Shown: positions 8,106-17,303 of the stretch, one piece after another
Position numbering within the stretch: the stretch's first letter is position 1
Layout of the letters: every line of letters starts with the position of its first letter
Assembly: GCA_023659985.1 (NCBI GenBank)
Contig: JAGXOH010000002.1
Coordinates: 1-45,903 of the forward strand
Direction of reading: 5' to 3'
DNA length: 45,903 bases
Source of the DNA: Candidatus Falkowbacteria bacterium LH_S3
GTDB lineage: Bacteria > Patescibacteriota > Patescibacteriia > Patescibacteriales > JAGXOH01
Made by a program: the position numbers and the translations under genes
Notes under the pieces: generated by a model
Databases searched by the model: none
Told to the model about the DNA's origin: nothing
The model's input: the letters and a program-made list of their open reading frames with translations, nothing else

Positions 8106-9800
8106 CTAAAACTTATTTTTTATAAACTCCATATGTTTTAAAAAATATAAAGCAATATAAATTAGCCAGATCGTGCCAATAAAAGAAAGAATCAAAAATA
8201 AACATATGGGCCAAAATATATTTGCGGTAAGATTTTGAAATAATAACCAAGCTCCAATAGAGCCGTAAGATAGAGATCCAATAGTAAATCCTATTCCTGG
8301 CAAAGATGTGCTTAAAACCGAAGGATCGTCGGTTTCAAAATTAGGGAAAATAGCTCCAAGGGATAACCCTAAAACTACAATAAATATAATAGTGCTAAAA
8401 AAAAGAATAAAAGTAATAACAGAAGCTGTTAATGACAGATTTAATATTAATAAATTTGTGTATCCGATGAGAATTCCTATTGTTAAAAAAAGAGGAAGAT
8501 AAAATAACAATTTTGACCAAAAAATTTTACTTTTTTTCATAGGAGAACTGCTCAGTATCCAAGAAGTATCCTTTTCCATACTAAAACAAGGAAAAACAAA
8601 CCTTAAAACAAAAGCGCTAATAAAGAAGATTCCGGTTAAAAATTGAAGGATATAAGCTATTATGGGAAATAAATCTATATTTATACTGTATTTGGCGATA
8701 TTTTTGCTTAACATCAGATTAACTCCGACTTGTATCATCCAAATAAACATCAAAAAACCAAACCACAAAAGACCGCGCGTATTTCTACTTGACACTAAGA
8801 ATTCTTTTTTCAGTAGTGTCGTAGAAACGTTTTTTCCCCAAATAAAAGAATCTTTTTTTGTGTTTTTGTTTTTAATTTTGGTTCTTGCTGTAAAAAGTCC
8901 TTCTTGTAATTTTTGCCAAATAGGTAAAAACCATTCAGTAGCTAACCACAAAAAACTTAAGACAATGATAGTCATTAAAAACATAATAGTGGTGTAGTAA
9001 TATCCTCCAATCACATTTCCTGCTTGAAATTCAAATATGGCCTTTGCCACTGGATGAGTTGGTGAATATGTGAAATTTTCACTAATCCTGGACACCACGG
9101 ATTCGGATGTTTGCAGATCCTGGGCATTAAATAAAGAGATTAGATCTATGGAAAAATTTTGATGCCAGATTAAAATACCCCCAAAAAAAACAAAAATCAA
9201 TAAGCAAATAGCTAAATTTTTAAGGTTAAGAAAATTTTTATTTATTAAAGAAGATAATCCTTGCAACATCCGACCCGTAATCAATATGGCTAACAACATT
9301 AAGGATGTCGCAAAGATGGTTAAAAAAACAATTGATAACAAAGAGACCAGAAGAGGAATTAGCTTTAAACCGAATACGCTGTGAGCGGCTAGTAAGCTGG
9401 GTAAAACTATTATTATCAGAGGCCATAGCGAGGCAAAAAAAGCATTAACAAGCACTACTCCGGGTAAGATTTTATAAGACGGGGTTGCCAGTAGCCAGTC
9501 ATTTTTTTCTTTTTTAAATAAAGAAAATAGGCTGGAAATAAAAGAGCTGATAGCAATAAGAAGAAAAATAAACAATAAATAAACTTCATAGCTATACAAT
9601 GTAACAGCTTGCGCAAAAAAGGGATAGGATTGTATATAAGAAAATCCTTTAACAAAAAAGAAGTAAACAGCTACGCCTAAACCTGTAAAAATAGCTATAA
9701 AACAAGCTAAAACTATTAATTTAGCTGTTTTTCTGCTTAGGAAAATTTTTTTTATTTTTTGTAATTGGTAACGTAAAAGCAGCTTTATCATAATAAGCAA
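8106..9800 (-). CDS. ABC exporter permease subunit (ABC-2-like)
   Basis: A 564-residue polytopic protein with around 10-12 hydrophobic helices (for example residues 28-50, 70-92, 110-175, 195-210, 265-285). It lies 6 bp after the ATPase stop, so the two are almost certainly co-transcribed and form one transporter. The layout matches large 'putative ABC exporter' permeases that work with a separate ATPase. The cargo is unknown. Confidence 0.8.
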   Translation of the reverse strand: MLIMIKLLLRYQLQKIKKIFLSRKTAKLIVLACFIAIFTGLGVAVYFFFVKGFSYIQSYPFFAQAVTLYSYEVYLLFIFLLIAISSFISSLFSLFKKEKNDWLLATPSYKILPGVVLVNAFFASLWPLIIIVLPSLLAAHSVFGLKLIPLLVSLLSIVFLTIFATSLMLLAILITGRMLQGLSSLINKNFLNLKNLAICLLIFVFFGGILIWHQNFSIDLISLFNAQDLQTSESVVSRISENFTYSPTHPVAKAIFEFQAGNVIGGYYYTTIMFLMTIIVLSFLWLATEWFLPIWQKLQEGLFTARTKIKNKNTKKDSFIWGKNVSTTLLKKEFLVSSRNTRGLLWFGFLMFIWMIQVGVNLMLSKNIAKYSINIDLFPIIAYILQFLTGIFFISAFVLRFVFPCFSMEKDTSWILSSSPMKKSKIFWSKLLFYLPLFLTIGILIGYTNLLILNLSLTASVITFILFFSTIIFIVVLGLSLGAIFPNFETDDPSVLSTSLPGIGFTIGSLSYGSIGAWLLFQNLTANIFWPICLFLILSFIGTIWLIYIALYFLKHMEFIKNKF

Positions 9801-9806
9801 ATATTA

Positions 9807-10535
9807 TTAAGTCAATTTTTTATAAACATCTTTTAATTTGGCATTTTTGGACAGTTTCGCTTTATTTTTAAGTTCTTTAAAAGAGCCTGTTGTTATTAAC
9901 TTACCCTGACTTAAAACTCCAATAGTTTTGCTTATATTTGTAGCTACCGAAAGGTCATGAGTGGCAAGAAGTATAGCGCCTCCGTTTTTAGTAAAATTTA
10001 AGAATTTATTTTGAGCTATTTCAGCACTTACAGGATCTAAACCCACGATTGGTTCGTCTACTAAAAGAAGCTTTGGCTGGTGTAATAGTGCGGATAAAAT
10101 GGTAAATTTTTGCTTATTTCCTCTGGAATAGTCTTCATAATAGTTTTTTTCAATGCCAGCAAGATTAAATATTTTTAAAGAGAGGGGGATATTTTTTTGA
10201 ATGGTTTCTTTTTTCATGCCGTATAAAGAACCCATAAGATACAAAAATTCTTCTCCAGTTATAGAAGACCAAATTTCAGGTTTATCAGGTATGTATCCTA
10301 TGTTAGATTTGGTTTTGATCGGATGGTGGGTGGTGTCTAAGCCGTTAATGGTTATATTTCCCTTATCCTGGCGTAATAACCCGGCAATGGATTTTATGAT
10401 AGTGGTTTTACCTGAGCCGTTGGGTCCGATTATGGAAAAGATCCCTCCTTCTTCTATTTTAAGATTAATATTGTTAACAGCCTTAATAGAATTAAAATAT
10501 TTAGTTAAATTTGTAATTTTAAGGATAGCGGACAT
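9807..10535 (-). CDS. ABC transporter ATP-binding protein
   Basis: A 242-residue ATPase. Walker A is GPNGSGKTT (37-45), the signature is YSRGNKQK, Walker B is LLLVDEPIVGLDP, and the H-loop is LLATHD. The signature has SRG in place of the SGG consensus. The domain resembles CcmA/Nod-type exporters that pair with ABC-2 permeases. It is the first gene of a two-gene unit with the permease 6 bp downstream. Confidence 0.93.
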   Translation of the reverse strand: MSAILKITNLTKYFNSIKAVNNINLKIEEGGIFSIIGPNGSGKTTIIKSIAGLLRQDKGNITINGLDTTHHPIKTKSNIGYIPDKPEIWSSITGEEFLYLMGSLYGMKKETIQKNIPLSLKIFNLAGIEKNYYEDYSRGNKQKFTILSALLHQPKLLLVDEPIVGLDPVSAEIAQNKFLNFTKNGGAILLATHDLSVATNISKTIGVLSQGKLITTGSFKELKNKAKLSKNAKLKDVYKKLT

Positions 10536-10583
10536 AAGTGGGAGTTTATTATTAATTTTATTAAATTTTACCTTGTTTTGTTT

Positions 10584-12104
10584 TTATTGACCAGGTTTAT
10601 TATATTGAAGAGCCTCGGCTAAGTGTCTGGTTTGAATGTTTGAATTATTTTCTATATCAGCTATAGTGCGAGCTATTTTTAATATGCGAAAATAAGAACG
10701 AGGACTAATCCCTAATTTTTCTATGGCATCTTTTAATATTTGTTGACCTTGTTCTGTTACTTGGCAAAAATTTTTCGTTGCTTCTGAAGACATTTCTGAA
10801 TTAGTAAGGATTGAAAAATTTTTAAATCTTTTTGTTTGTATATATCTGGCTTGTTGGACTCGCTTTTTTATATCCCCTGATTTTTCTTTTTGTTTCTTAG
10901 ATGATAGTTTTTCAAATTTAATTCTTGGGACTTCAATATGAATATCAATTCGATCCAGTAGTGCACCTGATATTTTCTTGCCATAATTAGCTATTTGAGT
11001 GGCCGCGCATATACATTCCTTGTATTCGTCTCCATAGTATCCGCAAGGGCAAGGATTCATAGCCGCCACTAAGATAAAATCGGCTGGGAAAGAAATGCTT
11101 TTGTTGATCCTGGAAACATTAATTGTTCCATCTTCTAATGGTTGCCTAAGATTTTCCAAGATTTGTTTAGGAAATTCAGTTAATTCATCCAGAAATAATA
11201 CTCCACGATGAGCCAGAGATATTTCTCCTGGCTTTGGATAAGTGCCTCCTCCTATCAATGCTACAGCTGAAGCGGAATGATGAGGAGCTCTAAATGGTCT
11301 TTGGGCTATTAACCCCATATTTAGATTTTTAAGTTCCCCTGCCGCGCTATGTATTTTGGTTATTTCTAAGGCTTCATCTATAATTAAATCAGGTAGGATA
11401 GAAGGAAAAGAGCGGGCTAATAAAGTTTTACCTGAACCTGGAGGTCCGGTCATAGCTATATTATGATTTCCTGCTGCAGCTATTTCTAAGGCTCTTTTAG
11501 CATGTTCTTGTCCTTTAATATGGGCCATATCAAAGACATGCTCGTTATTAGACAAATCAAAGTCTGTAGAAGGTGTCTGGTTTAAAACTTGTTCTCCGTT
11601 AATATGTTTTAGAGCTTGACTTAAGCTATCCAAAGCATAAATCTCTATTCCTTTTATCAAGCCGGCTTCAGATGCGTTAGAAGAGGGGACAAACAGTGTG
11701 GATATGCCTTGTTCTTTAGCTTTTATAGCCATAGACAATATTCCGTTTATAGGCCTAATATTTCCATTCAAAGCAAGTTCTCCTATAAAAAGTTTGTTTT
11801 TTATTTGCTCGGCATTTATATGGTGGGTGGCACACAAAATGCTTATAGCTATGGGCAAATCTAAACTTGGACCATGCTTTTTAATATAAGCAGGGGCTAA
11901 ATTAATAGTTATTTTTAATCTGGGAAAACGAAGGTCGGAGTTTTTAATAGCGCTACGCACTCTTTCTTTAGCCTCGGAAACTGCAGTGTCAGGTAGTCCC
12001 ACAATGGAAACTACTCCATATTCCCCACCTCCGGTATCCGCTTCTACTTCTAATAACTCTGCGTCTACGCCTAATACTGTAGCTGATATTATTTTAGAAG
12101 ACAT
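10584..12104 (-). CDS. comM: ComM/YifB family Mg-chelatase-like AAA+ ATPase
   Basis: A 506-residue protein, normal length. The N-terminal ChlI/Lon-like domain (VSIVGLPDTAVSEAKERVRSA) is followed by an AAA+ core with Walker A GPPGSGKT (220-227), Walker B GVLFLDEL, sensor region AAMNPCPCGYYGD, and a C-terminal Mg_chelatase_C segment (GISPRSYFRILKIARTIADI). ComM is a branch-migration helicase that assists recombination of transformed DNA. This fits a lineage that relies on DNA uptake, although no uptake genes are visible here. Confidence 0.95.
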   Translation of the reverse strand: MSSKIISATVLGVDAELLEVEADTGGGEYGVVSIVGLPDTAVSEAKERVRSAIKNSDLRFPRLKITINLAPAYIKKHGPSLDLPIAISILCATHHINAEQIKNKLFIGELALNGNIRPINGILSMAIKAKEQGISTLFVPSSNASEAGLIKGIEIYALDSLSQALKHINGEQVLNQTPSTDFDLSNNEHVFDMAHIKGQEHAKRALEIAAAGNHNIAMTGPPGSGKTLLARSFPSILPDLIIDEALEITKIHSAAGELKNLNMGLIAQRPFRAPHHSASAVALIGGGTYPKPGEISLAHRGVLFLDELTEFPKQILENLRQPLEDGTINVSRINKSISFPADFILVAAMNPCPCGYYGDEYKECICAATQIANYGKKISGALLDRIDIHIEVPRIKFEKLSSKKQKEKSGDIKKRVQQARYIQTKRFKNFSILTNSEMSSEATKNFCQVTEQGQQILKDAIEKLGISPRSYFRILKIARTIADIENNSNIQTRHLAEALQYNKPGQ

Positions 12105-12179
12105 AATAATTGTTGAATTATAGTTCTTGGGCTGGAAAAAACATAAATTTTATTATTAAATGGCTTGTAAGAACCTAAA

Positions 12180-14795
12180 TTATTTAGTCACTTTTTCCGC
12201 TTCTTCCATTTTTAAACTTAATAATTTAGTGATACCGTTTTCACTCATAGTTGTGCCGTATAAAATATTAGCTTTATGCATAGAAGAACGATCATGTGTT
12301 ATAATGATAAATTGGGTTTTATGAGAGATCTCTTCCAATATTTGCGCAAATTTTTTGGAGTTAGCTTCATCTAAGGTGGCATCAACCTCGTCTAAGACCA
12401 CAAAAGGGGCAGGATTGGCTTTTATTATGGCGCAAATTAAAGCTATGGAGGTAAGAGCCTTCTCTCCTCTGGATAGCATAGATAAGGAGGTTATTTTTTT
12501 GCCCGGAGGAGTAGCTTGAATATCTATTCCTGCTAAACCTGTAGAATTATATTTAGTCAATTTTTTAATATAAGATTCTTCTGTATTAGAGCTCTCTTCC
12601 TCTTCCGCATCTAATTGTTGTTGAGGAATTTTAATAATTTTAGCATATCCGCCTCCAAATAAAGATTTAAAATATTCTTCAAACTTTTGAGAAATAATCT
12701 TAAATTCCTTTTCAAATTTCTTTTTAATAGTGTTATCTAAATTTTTAATTATATCATTTAAATTTTTAATACCTTTACTTAAATCAGTGGTTTGGCTCTG
12801 TAGAAAATCATATTTTTGTTTAGTGGTTTCATATTCATTTTCCACTTCAGGGTCTATACCTCCTATAAGGTCTAATTGATTTTTAATTTTGTCTATTCTT
12901 TTTTTAACCTCATCTACGTTAATTGATTGTTGCGGTTTTTTCTCTTTAATTTCCTTCACTTTTCCCAACTCCTCTCTAATTTCAGATTCTAATTCCTGTA
13001 AAAGAGTTTCATATTTAGTGGCTGAGGTTTTTACTTGATTTAGTTCATTGTTTATATTGTTGATTTCTTGTTGGACACCTTGAATCTGCCTTTGAAAAGA
13101 AAAAAGTTTTTGGTTTTTTTCTTCTTTTTCTTGATGAATTTTTTCTATTTCATTTTTTAATTTTTTTATATCTTCATCTATTTTATTTAGCTCTTTCTCT
13201 ACTTTGTTTTTTTGTTTTAAAGTTTGTTCTTGCTCTTTTCCGCCTTGGTTCTTCTTAATTTTTTCATTTATATTTTCTTGTTCTTGTGTTTGTTTTTCCA
13301 AATTATCTTTTTGCCACTGCAGCTGTTGGCTTAATGAATCTTTTTCTACGGTTAGTTTGTTTGTAATTTTTAGAATTTCTTCTTTTTTATTTTGCCACTC
13401 TCTTAGATTTTTCTTGATCGTTTCTTGCTTTTCCGCTATATGACTAAAAGAGGATTGGTTTTTGTTGGTAACCAATTGAGATATTTGTTTAATAGTTTTC
13501 TCTATTGTTTGTATCAATGTGTTTCTTTTTTGCTGATCGTGTTCTTGTTTTAGCTTTTTTAGCTTTTCGTTTATATGTTCCACCTTTTGTTTTATCTGTT
13601 TTGTTGCAGGGGTTTGTTCTTGAGGTTCGGTTAAAGTTAATAGATCATTGTTTAATTTATCAATACTTTTATCTATTTCCTCTTTTTCTTCTTCAGCGTT
13701 TTTTAATTTATCCTTTTTTTCTTTTATATTGGAGTTTAGCGCTGATATTTCTTGTTCAGTCTGTTTTATTTGTTTTTTAAGCTCGCTTTCTTTGGAGTAA
13801 AGCCAAGAAAGATTAAATTTTCCTTTAGAATCCAAGTTAACTTCAATCTCCGCGTCTATGGTAGCCAGTTTTTTAACAACCGCTTCCCTTTGTTCTTGTC
13901 CTTTTTTAAGGTCTTGATTTTTAAGCACGATTTCTTGGGAGGCACTGTTGTCATACTCCATTTTATTAAGGTCTTGGTTGAGTTTATTGATTTTTTCTAC
14001 CAGATTTCCCTTTTTTTTATCTAAATTTAGGTATTTTTGATTATATTTTTGAAATTCATTATTAAGTTGATGCCAGCGGGTTTGATAATAAATATCTTGT
14101 TTTTCTTGCAATTCTTTTTTTATTTCTTTTTTTTGTTTAAGTTTATTGACTTGTTTAGTTAATGATTTTAGTCTGGGTTCTATTTCCTTAAGCAACATCT
14201 GAGCTTGGTTTAAATTTTCTTGGCTAGTGATTAATTTGTTCAAAGATCTTTCTCGTTTGATTTGATATTGCTTAACTCCAGTAGCTTCATCAAAAAAGTT
14301 TTTTTTCTCAGACGGAGTGGTTTTTAAAAATTCTTCCACCATCCCTTGGCCAATGACACTATAGGTTTTTTGTCCAAAATTAGCTTTAGCTAAAAGTATT
14401 TGTATGTCACTCAATTTGGTTTTGTTGTTGTTTATCAAATATTCGTTTTCTCCATTCCTATATAAACGTCTGCTTATAATTAATTCAGAGTAATCAATAG
14501 GTATTTGTTTATCTTCATTGTTTAGATAAAGAGAAACCTCAGCTATGCCCAGCCTGCCTTTTTTTGAAGAGCCGGAAAAAATAACATCTTCGTTGTTTTT
14601 GGCTCTTAAAGTTTTCATGCTTTGCTCACCCAGTGTCCATCTTATTGCGTCAGCAATATTTGATTTTCCTGAGCCGTTAGGCCCGACTATAGCGGCAACT
14701 CCCTTTTTGTCAGAATCTGCTCCCTTGGGAAAATATAAAACATTTTTATTGGCAAAAGATTTAAACCCCTGAATTTCAAGTTTTTCTAAAAACAT
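12180..14795 (-). CDS. smc: Short SMC-type chromosome segregation ATPase without visible hinge
   Basis: An 871-residue protein; typical bacterial SMC is about 1,150-1,200. The N-terminal head (FLEKLEIQGFKSFA) carries Walker A GPNGSGKS (38-45). The C-terminal head has signature LSRGEKAL (consensus LSGGE) and Walker B FVVLDEVDATLDEAN. The region between, about residues 180-700, is nearly continuous glutamine/lysine/glutamate coiled coil. I find no globular hinge with its glycine-rich motifs. SMC compacts and segregates DNA, and the hinge normally dimerises it. No scpA or scpB is adjacent. The assignment to SMC is firm. Absence of the hinge is my reading. Confidence 0.9.
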   Translation of the reverse strand: MFLEKLEIQGFKSFANKNVLYFPKGADSDKKGVAAIVGPNGSGKSNIADAIRWTLGEQSMKTLRAKNNEDVIFSGSSKKGRLGIAEVSLYLNNEDKQIPIDYSELIISRRLYRNGENEYLINNNKTKLSDIQILLAKANFGQKTYSVIGQGMVEEFLKTTPSEKKNFFDEATGVKQYQIKRERSLNKLITSQENLNQAQMLLKEIEPRLKSLTKQVNKLKQKKEIKKELQEKQDIYYQTRWHQLNNEFQKYNQKYLNLDKKKGNLVEKINKLNQDLNKMEYDNSASQEIVLKNQDLKKGQEQREAVVKKLATIDAEIEVNLDSKGKFNLSWLYSKESELKKQIKQTEQEISALNSNIKEKKDKLKNAEEEKEEIDKSIDKLNNDLLTLTEPQEQTPATKQIKQKVEHINEKLKKLKQEHDQQKRNTLIQTIEKTIKQISQLVTNKNQSSFSHIAEKQETIKKNLREWQNKKEEILKITNKLTVEKDSLSQQLQWQKDNLEKQTQEQENINEKIKKNQGGKEQEQTLKQKNKVEKELNKIDEDIKKLKNEIEKIHQEKEEKNQKLFSFQRQIQGVQQEINNINNELNQVKTSATKYETLLQELESEIREELGKVKEIKEKKPQQSINVDEVKKRIDKIKNQLDLIGGIDPEVENEYETTKQKYDFLQSQTTDLSKGIKNLNDIIKNLDNTIKKKFEKEFKIISQKFEEYFKSLFGGGYAKIIKIPQQQLDAEEEESSNTEESYIKKLTKYNSTGLAGIDIQATPPGKKITSLSMLSRGEKALTSIALICAIIKANPAPFVVLDEVDATLDEANSKKFAQILEEISHKTQFIIITHDRSSMHKANILYGTTMSENGITKLLSLKMEEAEKVTK

Positions 14796-15029
14796 GGTTA
14801 AAAGATTAAAAGTTCATTTTATACGCCTTATTATATAAAAAAATATGCTATTTAGTTGCTTGATAGCACATTTTTAAACAGTGGAACAGTTAAAGTGTTC
14901 TTGATTTTTATTATACATTATTTATAATAAATTTAAAAATAAATTTCATTGCCACATTATTGCATTGTCTTCTCTTTGTATCAAATGAATATAAATGGAA
15001 TAATTTAGTAATGGGACGATAAATATTTT

Positions 15030-15581
15030 ATGATAATTTCATTTAGTGGAGTGCCGGGAGCGGGCAAGAGTACTATAGCTAAAATGTTAGCCCAAAAATT
15101 GGGGTGGCCTCGTTATTATATGGGTAATCTTAGAAGACAAAAGGCGAAAGAAAGGGGTATGACATTAGAAGAGTATAATAAATTAGGAGAAACTGATCCT
15201 TCTACTGATTTAGAAGTGGATAGATATCAAGAAAAACTTGGAAAGGAAAAAGACGATTTTATTATAGAAGGAAGAACATCTTGGTATTTTATACCCCATT
15301 CCTTAAAAATATATTTGGATGTGGATTTAAATAAGGGATCAGAACGGATTTACTGGCAGTTAAAAGATAAAAATAATAAAAACAAAGGAGAAAAGCTAAA
15401 AACTCTGGAGCAAGCAAAAGAAACTACAATAAAAAGAATAGAAAGCGACAATAAAAGATACAATAAATATTTTGGTATAGATGTCTATAATAAAAACAAT
15501 TATAATATAGTTATAGATACAACTGATCTTGATACAGATCAAGTTTTCAAGAAGATTTGGGAAAAAATTGATTTAAAATAA
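15030..15581 (+). CDS. Cytidylate kinase-like P-loop nucleotide kinase
   Basis: A 183-residue protein with P-loop GVPGAGKST (7-15), then a YYMGNLRRQKAKERGMTLEEY segment and EGRTSWYFIPHSLKIYLDV. This is the arrangement of the archaeal-type CMP kinase family (Cytidylate_kin_2). It would phosphorylate CMP/dCMP in pyrimidine salvage, though related adenylate-type kinases share this shape. It is the first plus-strand gene after the divergent SMC gene and is followed by rplS. Confidence 0.8.
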   Translation: MIISFSGVPGAGKSTIAKMLAQKLGWPRYYMGNLRRQKAKERGMTLEEYNKLGETDPSTDLEVDRYQEKLGKEKDDFIIEGRTSWYFIPHSLKIYLDVDLNKGSERIYWQLKDKNNKNKGEKLKTLEQAKETTIKRIESDNKRYNKYFGIDVYNKNNYNIVIDTTDLDTDQVFKKIWEKIDLK

Positions 15582-15585
15582 ACGG

Positions 15586-15614
15586 TTGACCTAAGGCCGT
15601 ATTTATTATAAAAT
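15586..15614 (+). promoter_or_regulatory. Promoter upstream of rplS
   Basis: TTGACC (15586-15591), a 17-bp spacer, then TAAAAT (15609-15614). It starts 5 bp after the kinase stop and leaves a leader of about 150 nt before rplS. A purine-rich site (GGAGG) is seen at 15731-15735. Confidence 0.5.
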
Positions 15615-15767
15615 TATTAAGCTTATATTTTAAAAACTAATCTTTAAAGATAGTTATTTAAATATTTGTTTGTTACCGGGTATATTATGTGTGATATATA
15701 GGGACAAACAATAAATTTAAATTTCCTTTTGGAGGTTTAAAAGATAATTCATAAAAATTTGTAAGAT

Positions 15768-16133
15768 ATGACTGAAGACAAAATAAACCAACAACCAGAA
15801 CAAAAAAAGGTTAATATGGTTGATTTAAAAACCGGAATGACGGTTAGGATCTACCAAAAAATAAAAGAACTTAATATGAAAAAGGAGGAAAGAGAAAGAA
15901 TTCAATATTTTGAAGGAATTGTTATTGGTAGAAAACATAATAAAGAAACAGGTGGCACTGTAACGGTTAGGCGTGTTTCCGGAGGAGTGGGAGTGGAAAA
16001 GATTTTCCCTATCAATTTACCCACTATTAATAAAGTGGAAATATTGAAACAAGCAAAAGTCAGACGCGCTAAATTATACTTCTTAAAACAAGGATATAAG
16101 AAAAAATTAAAAGAAACTTATTATAAACAATAA
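15768..16133 (+). CDS. rplS: 50S ribosomal protein L19
   Basis: A 121-residue protein matching L19: VRIYQKIKE, RIQYFEGIVIGRK, TVTVRRVSGGVGVEKIFPINLPTI and the basic tail VRRAKLYFLKQ. L19 sits at the 30S/50S interface. The N-terminal 15 residues are a Gln/Lys-rich extension. Length is normal. Two tRNA genes follow directly. Confidence 0.97.
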   Translation: MTEDKINQQPEQKKVNMVDLKTGMTVRIYQKIKELNMKKEERERIQYFEGIVIGRKHNKETGGTVTVRRVSGGVGVEKIFPINLPTINKVEILKQAKVRRAKLYFLKQGYKKKLKETYYKQ

Positions 16134-16148
16134 GAAATATCCAGGCGT

Positions 16149-16236
16149 GGGCGAGTGGTGGAATTGGTAGACACACAAGCTTGAGGGGCTTGGGGGAGAA
16201 GCTCCCGTGGAGGTTCAAGTCCTCTCTCGCCCACCA
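16149..16236 (+). tRNA. tRNA-Leu (GAG)
   Basis: Class II tRNA. The acceptor GGGCGAG/CTCGCCC pairs perfectly. The anticodon stem CAAGC/GCTTG encloses TTGAGGG, giving anticodon GAG. A long variable arm is present (GGGGGAGAAGCTCCC region). The 3' CCA is encoded. Confidence 0.97.
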
Positions 16237-16289
16237 TTCAATTATTGATAATAAATCAAGTTTTTTTGAGTCAAATTCGTAATTAAACC

Positions 16290-16366
16290 GGACGCGTGGC
16301 TCAGTTGGTTAGAGTGCTTGGTTTACACCCAAGAGGTCCTAGGTTCAAATCCTAGCGCGTCCACCA
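16290..16366 (+). tRNA. tRNA-Val (TAC)
   Basis: Acceptor GGACGCG/CGCGTCC. The anticodon stem CTTGG/CCAAG encloses TTTACAC, giving anticodon TAC. The T-arm contains GTTCAAATC. The 3' CCA is encoded. Confidence 0.97.
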
Positions 16367-16390
16367 GTTGAAAACTTTTTAATTATTATA

Positions 16391-16864
16391 ATGTTTGATT
16401 TAGAATGTAAAGCTATAGAAGAGCATGCAACTTACAGCCCAGAACAAACCCAAAAATTGGCTGCCAAATTCACCTCTTCTTTAAAGCTGGGAGATGTGGT
16501 AGGCTTGGTAGGCCAGTTAGGAGCTGGCAAAACTCAATTCGTTAAAGGGATGGCTCAGTACTTTGGGTATACTGAGAACGTGAATAGCCCCACTTTTGTG
16601 TTGATGCAGATCTATTCCATAGAAGGTAAAGATCAGTCCATAAAACAGCTTTGTCACGTTGATGCTTACAGAATTGTCTCATCCACTGATATTTTAAATA
16701 TTGGCATAGAAGAATACTTAGGGAGACAAGATACCCTAGTAGTGGTAGAGTGGCCGGAAAAGATTGTTAATATAATGCCTCAAAACACTATTTATATAGA
16801 ATTTTCTTTGGGTATGGAAAATGAAAATAAACGACTCATAACCATAAAAAAACCAGAAAAATAG
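16391..16864 (+). CDS. tsaE: tRNA threonylcarbamoyladenosine biosynthesis ATPase TsaE
   Basis: A 157-residue protein with P-loop GQLGAGKT (41-48), NSPTFVLMQIY, HVDAYRI and VVVEWPEKI, all TsaE hallmarks. TsaE works with TsaB, TsaC and TsaD to make t6A37 in ANN-decoding tRNAs. It follows two tRNA genes. Its last codons lie within a terminator-like hairpin and overlap the end of a convergent minus-strand frame. Confidence 0.95.
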   Translation: MFDLECKAIEEHATYSPEQTQKLAAKFTSSLKLGDVVGLVGQLGAGKTQFVKGMAQYFGYTENVNSPTFVLMQIYSIEGKDQSIKQLCHVDAYRIVSSTDILNIGIEEYLGRQDTLVVVEWPEKIVNIMPQNTIYIEFSLGMENENKRLITIKKPEK

Positions 16865-17192
16865 CTTTCTCTGGTTTGCTTTTTATGTCTTCACATCTTT
16901 TTTGGTAGATGCAACAGATATGGTTTTTAATGATCGTTTTGTCAATATAGAAACCATCCTGTGATTCTTGCGACGCTTCGGCTGCTATTACGAAAAAGTT
17001 GGATTTTAGATCCTTTTGATGGAGACTTTCTTGCAACGTTTTTAATGCGTCGCTTCTAGCCAATTCCTGTAAGTAATTAGAAGTTCTTATCATGTTATAT
17101 TTAGCACGTTCCAATAATTGGTTTGCAGTCTCTTCTCTTTCTAAAAATCTTTTTCTAAGTTCTTTCTGATTTTTTAAAGGTAAGATTGCCAC
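16836..17192 (-). CDS. Hypothetical helical protein, probably 3' part of a frameshifted gene
   Basis: A 118-residue frame with a GTG start, rich in charged helices (KELRKRFLEREETANQLLERAK). I do not recognise the family. A short frame at 17155-17295 overlaps it in another phase, and the two would join into one protein if one A is removed from the A6 run near 17167. Its last 29 bp overlap tsaE in the convergent direction, across a shared hairpin. The region lies just downstream of lspA. Confidence 0.5.
   Translation of the reverse strand: MAILPLKNQKELRKRFLEREETANQLLERAKYNMIRTSNYLQELARSDALKTLQESLHQKDLKSNFFVIAAEASQESQDGFYIDKTIIKNHICCIYQKRCEDIKSKPEKAIFLVFLWL
16850..16884. terminator. Hairpin terminator between convergent tsaE and minus-strand frame
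   Basis: AAACCAGA (16850-16857) pairs with TCTGGTTT (16870-16877), followed by a short T run (16880-16884). The stop codon of tsaE is inside the loop. Confidence 0.6.
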
Positions 17193-17295
17193 TTTCCAGT
17201 ATTTCTTGCAATTCCTCTTTTAGGAGCTGTTTGTTGTTTTTAGTAATATTTAGGTTTTTGGGCTTGGCTTGATTTGGCATTTTTTCTATAGACAT
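17155..17295 (-). CDS. 46-residue frame, likely 5' part of the split gene
   Basis: Starts ATG at 17295 and ends TAG at 17155: an MSIEKMPNQAKPKNLNITKN-type N-terminus, then LLKEELQEILESGNL. The charge pattern is compatible with a real N-terminus for the downstream frame. On its own it is too short to identify. Confidence 0.35.
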   Translation of the reverse strand: MSIEKMPNQAKPKNLNITKNNKQLLKEELQEILESGNLTFKKSERT

Positions 17296-17303
17296 ATTCA
17301 AAG

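Noticed and set aside
13204..14024. Plus-strand frames rich in Phe, Leu and Ser
   Set aside because: They are mirror images of the Lys/Glu/Gln coiled coil of SMC.
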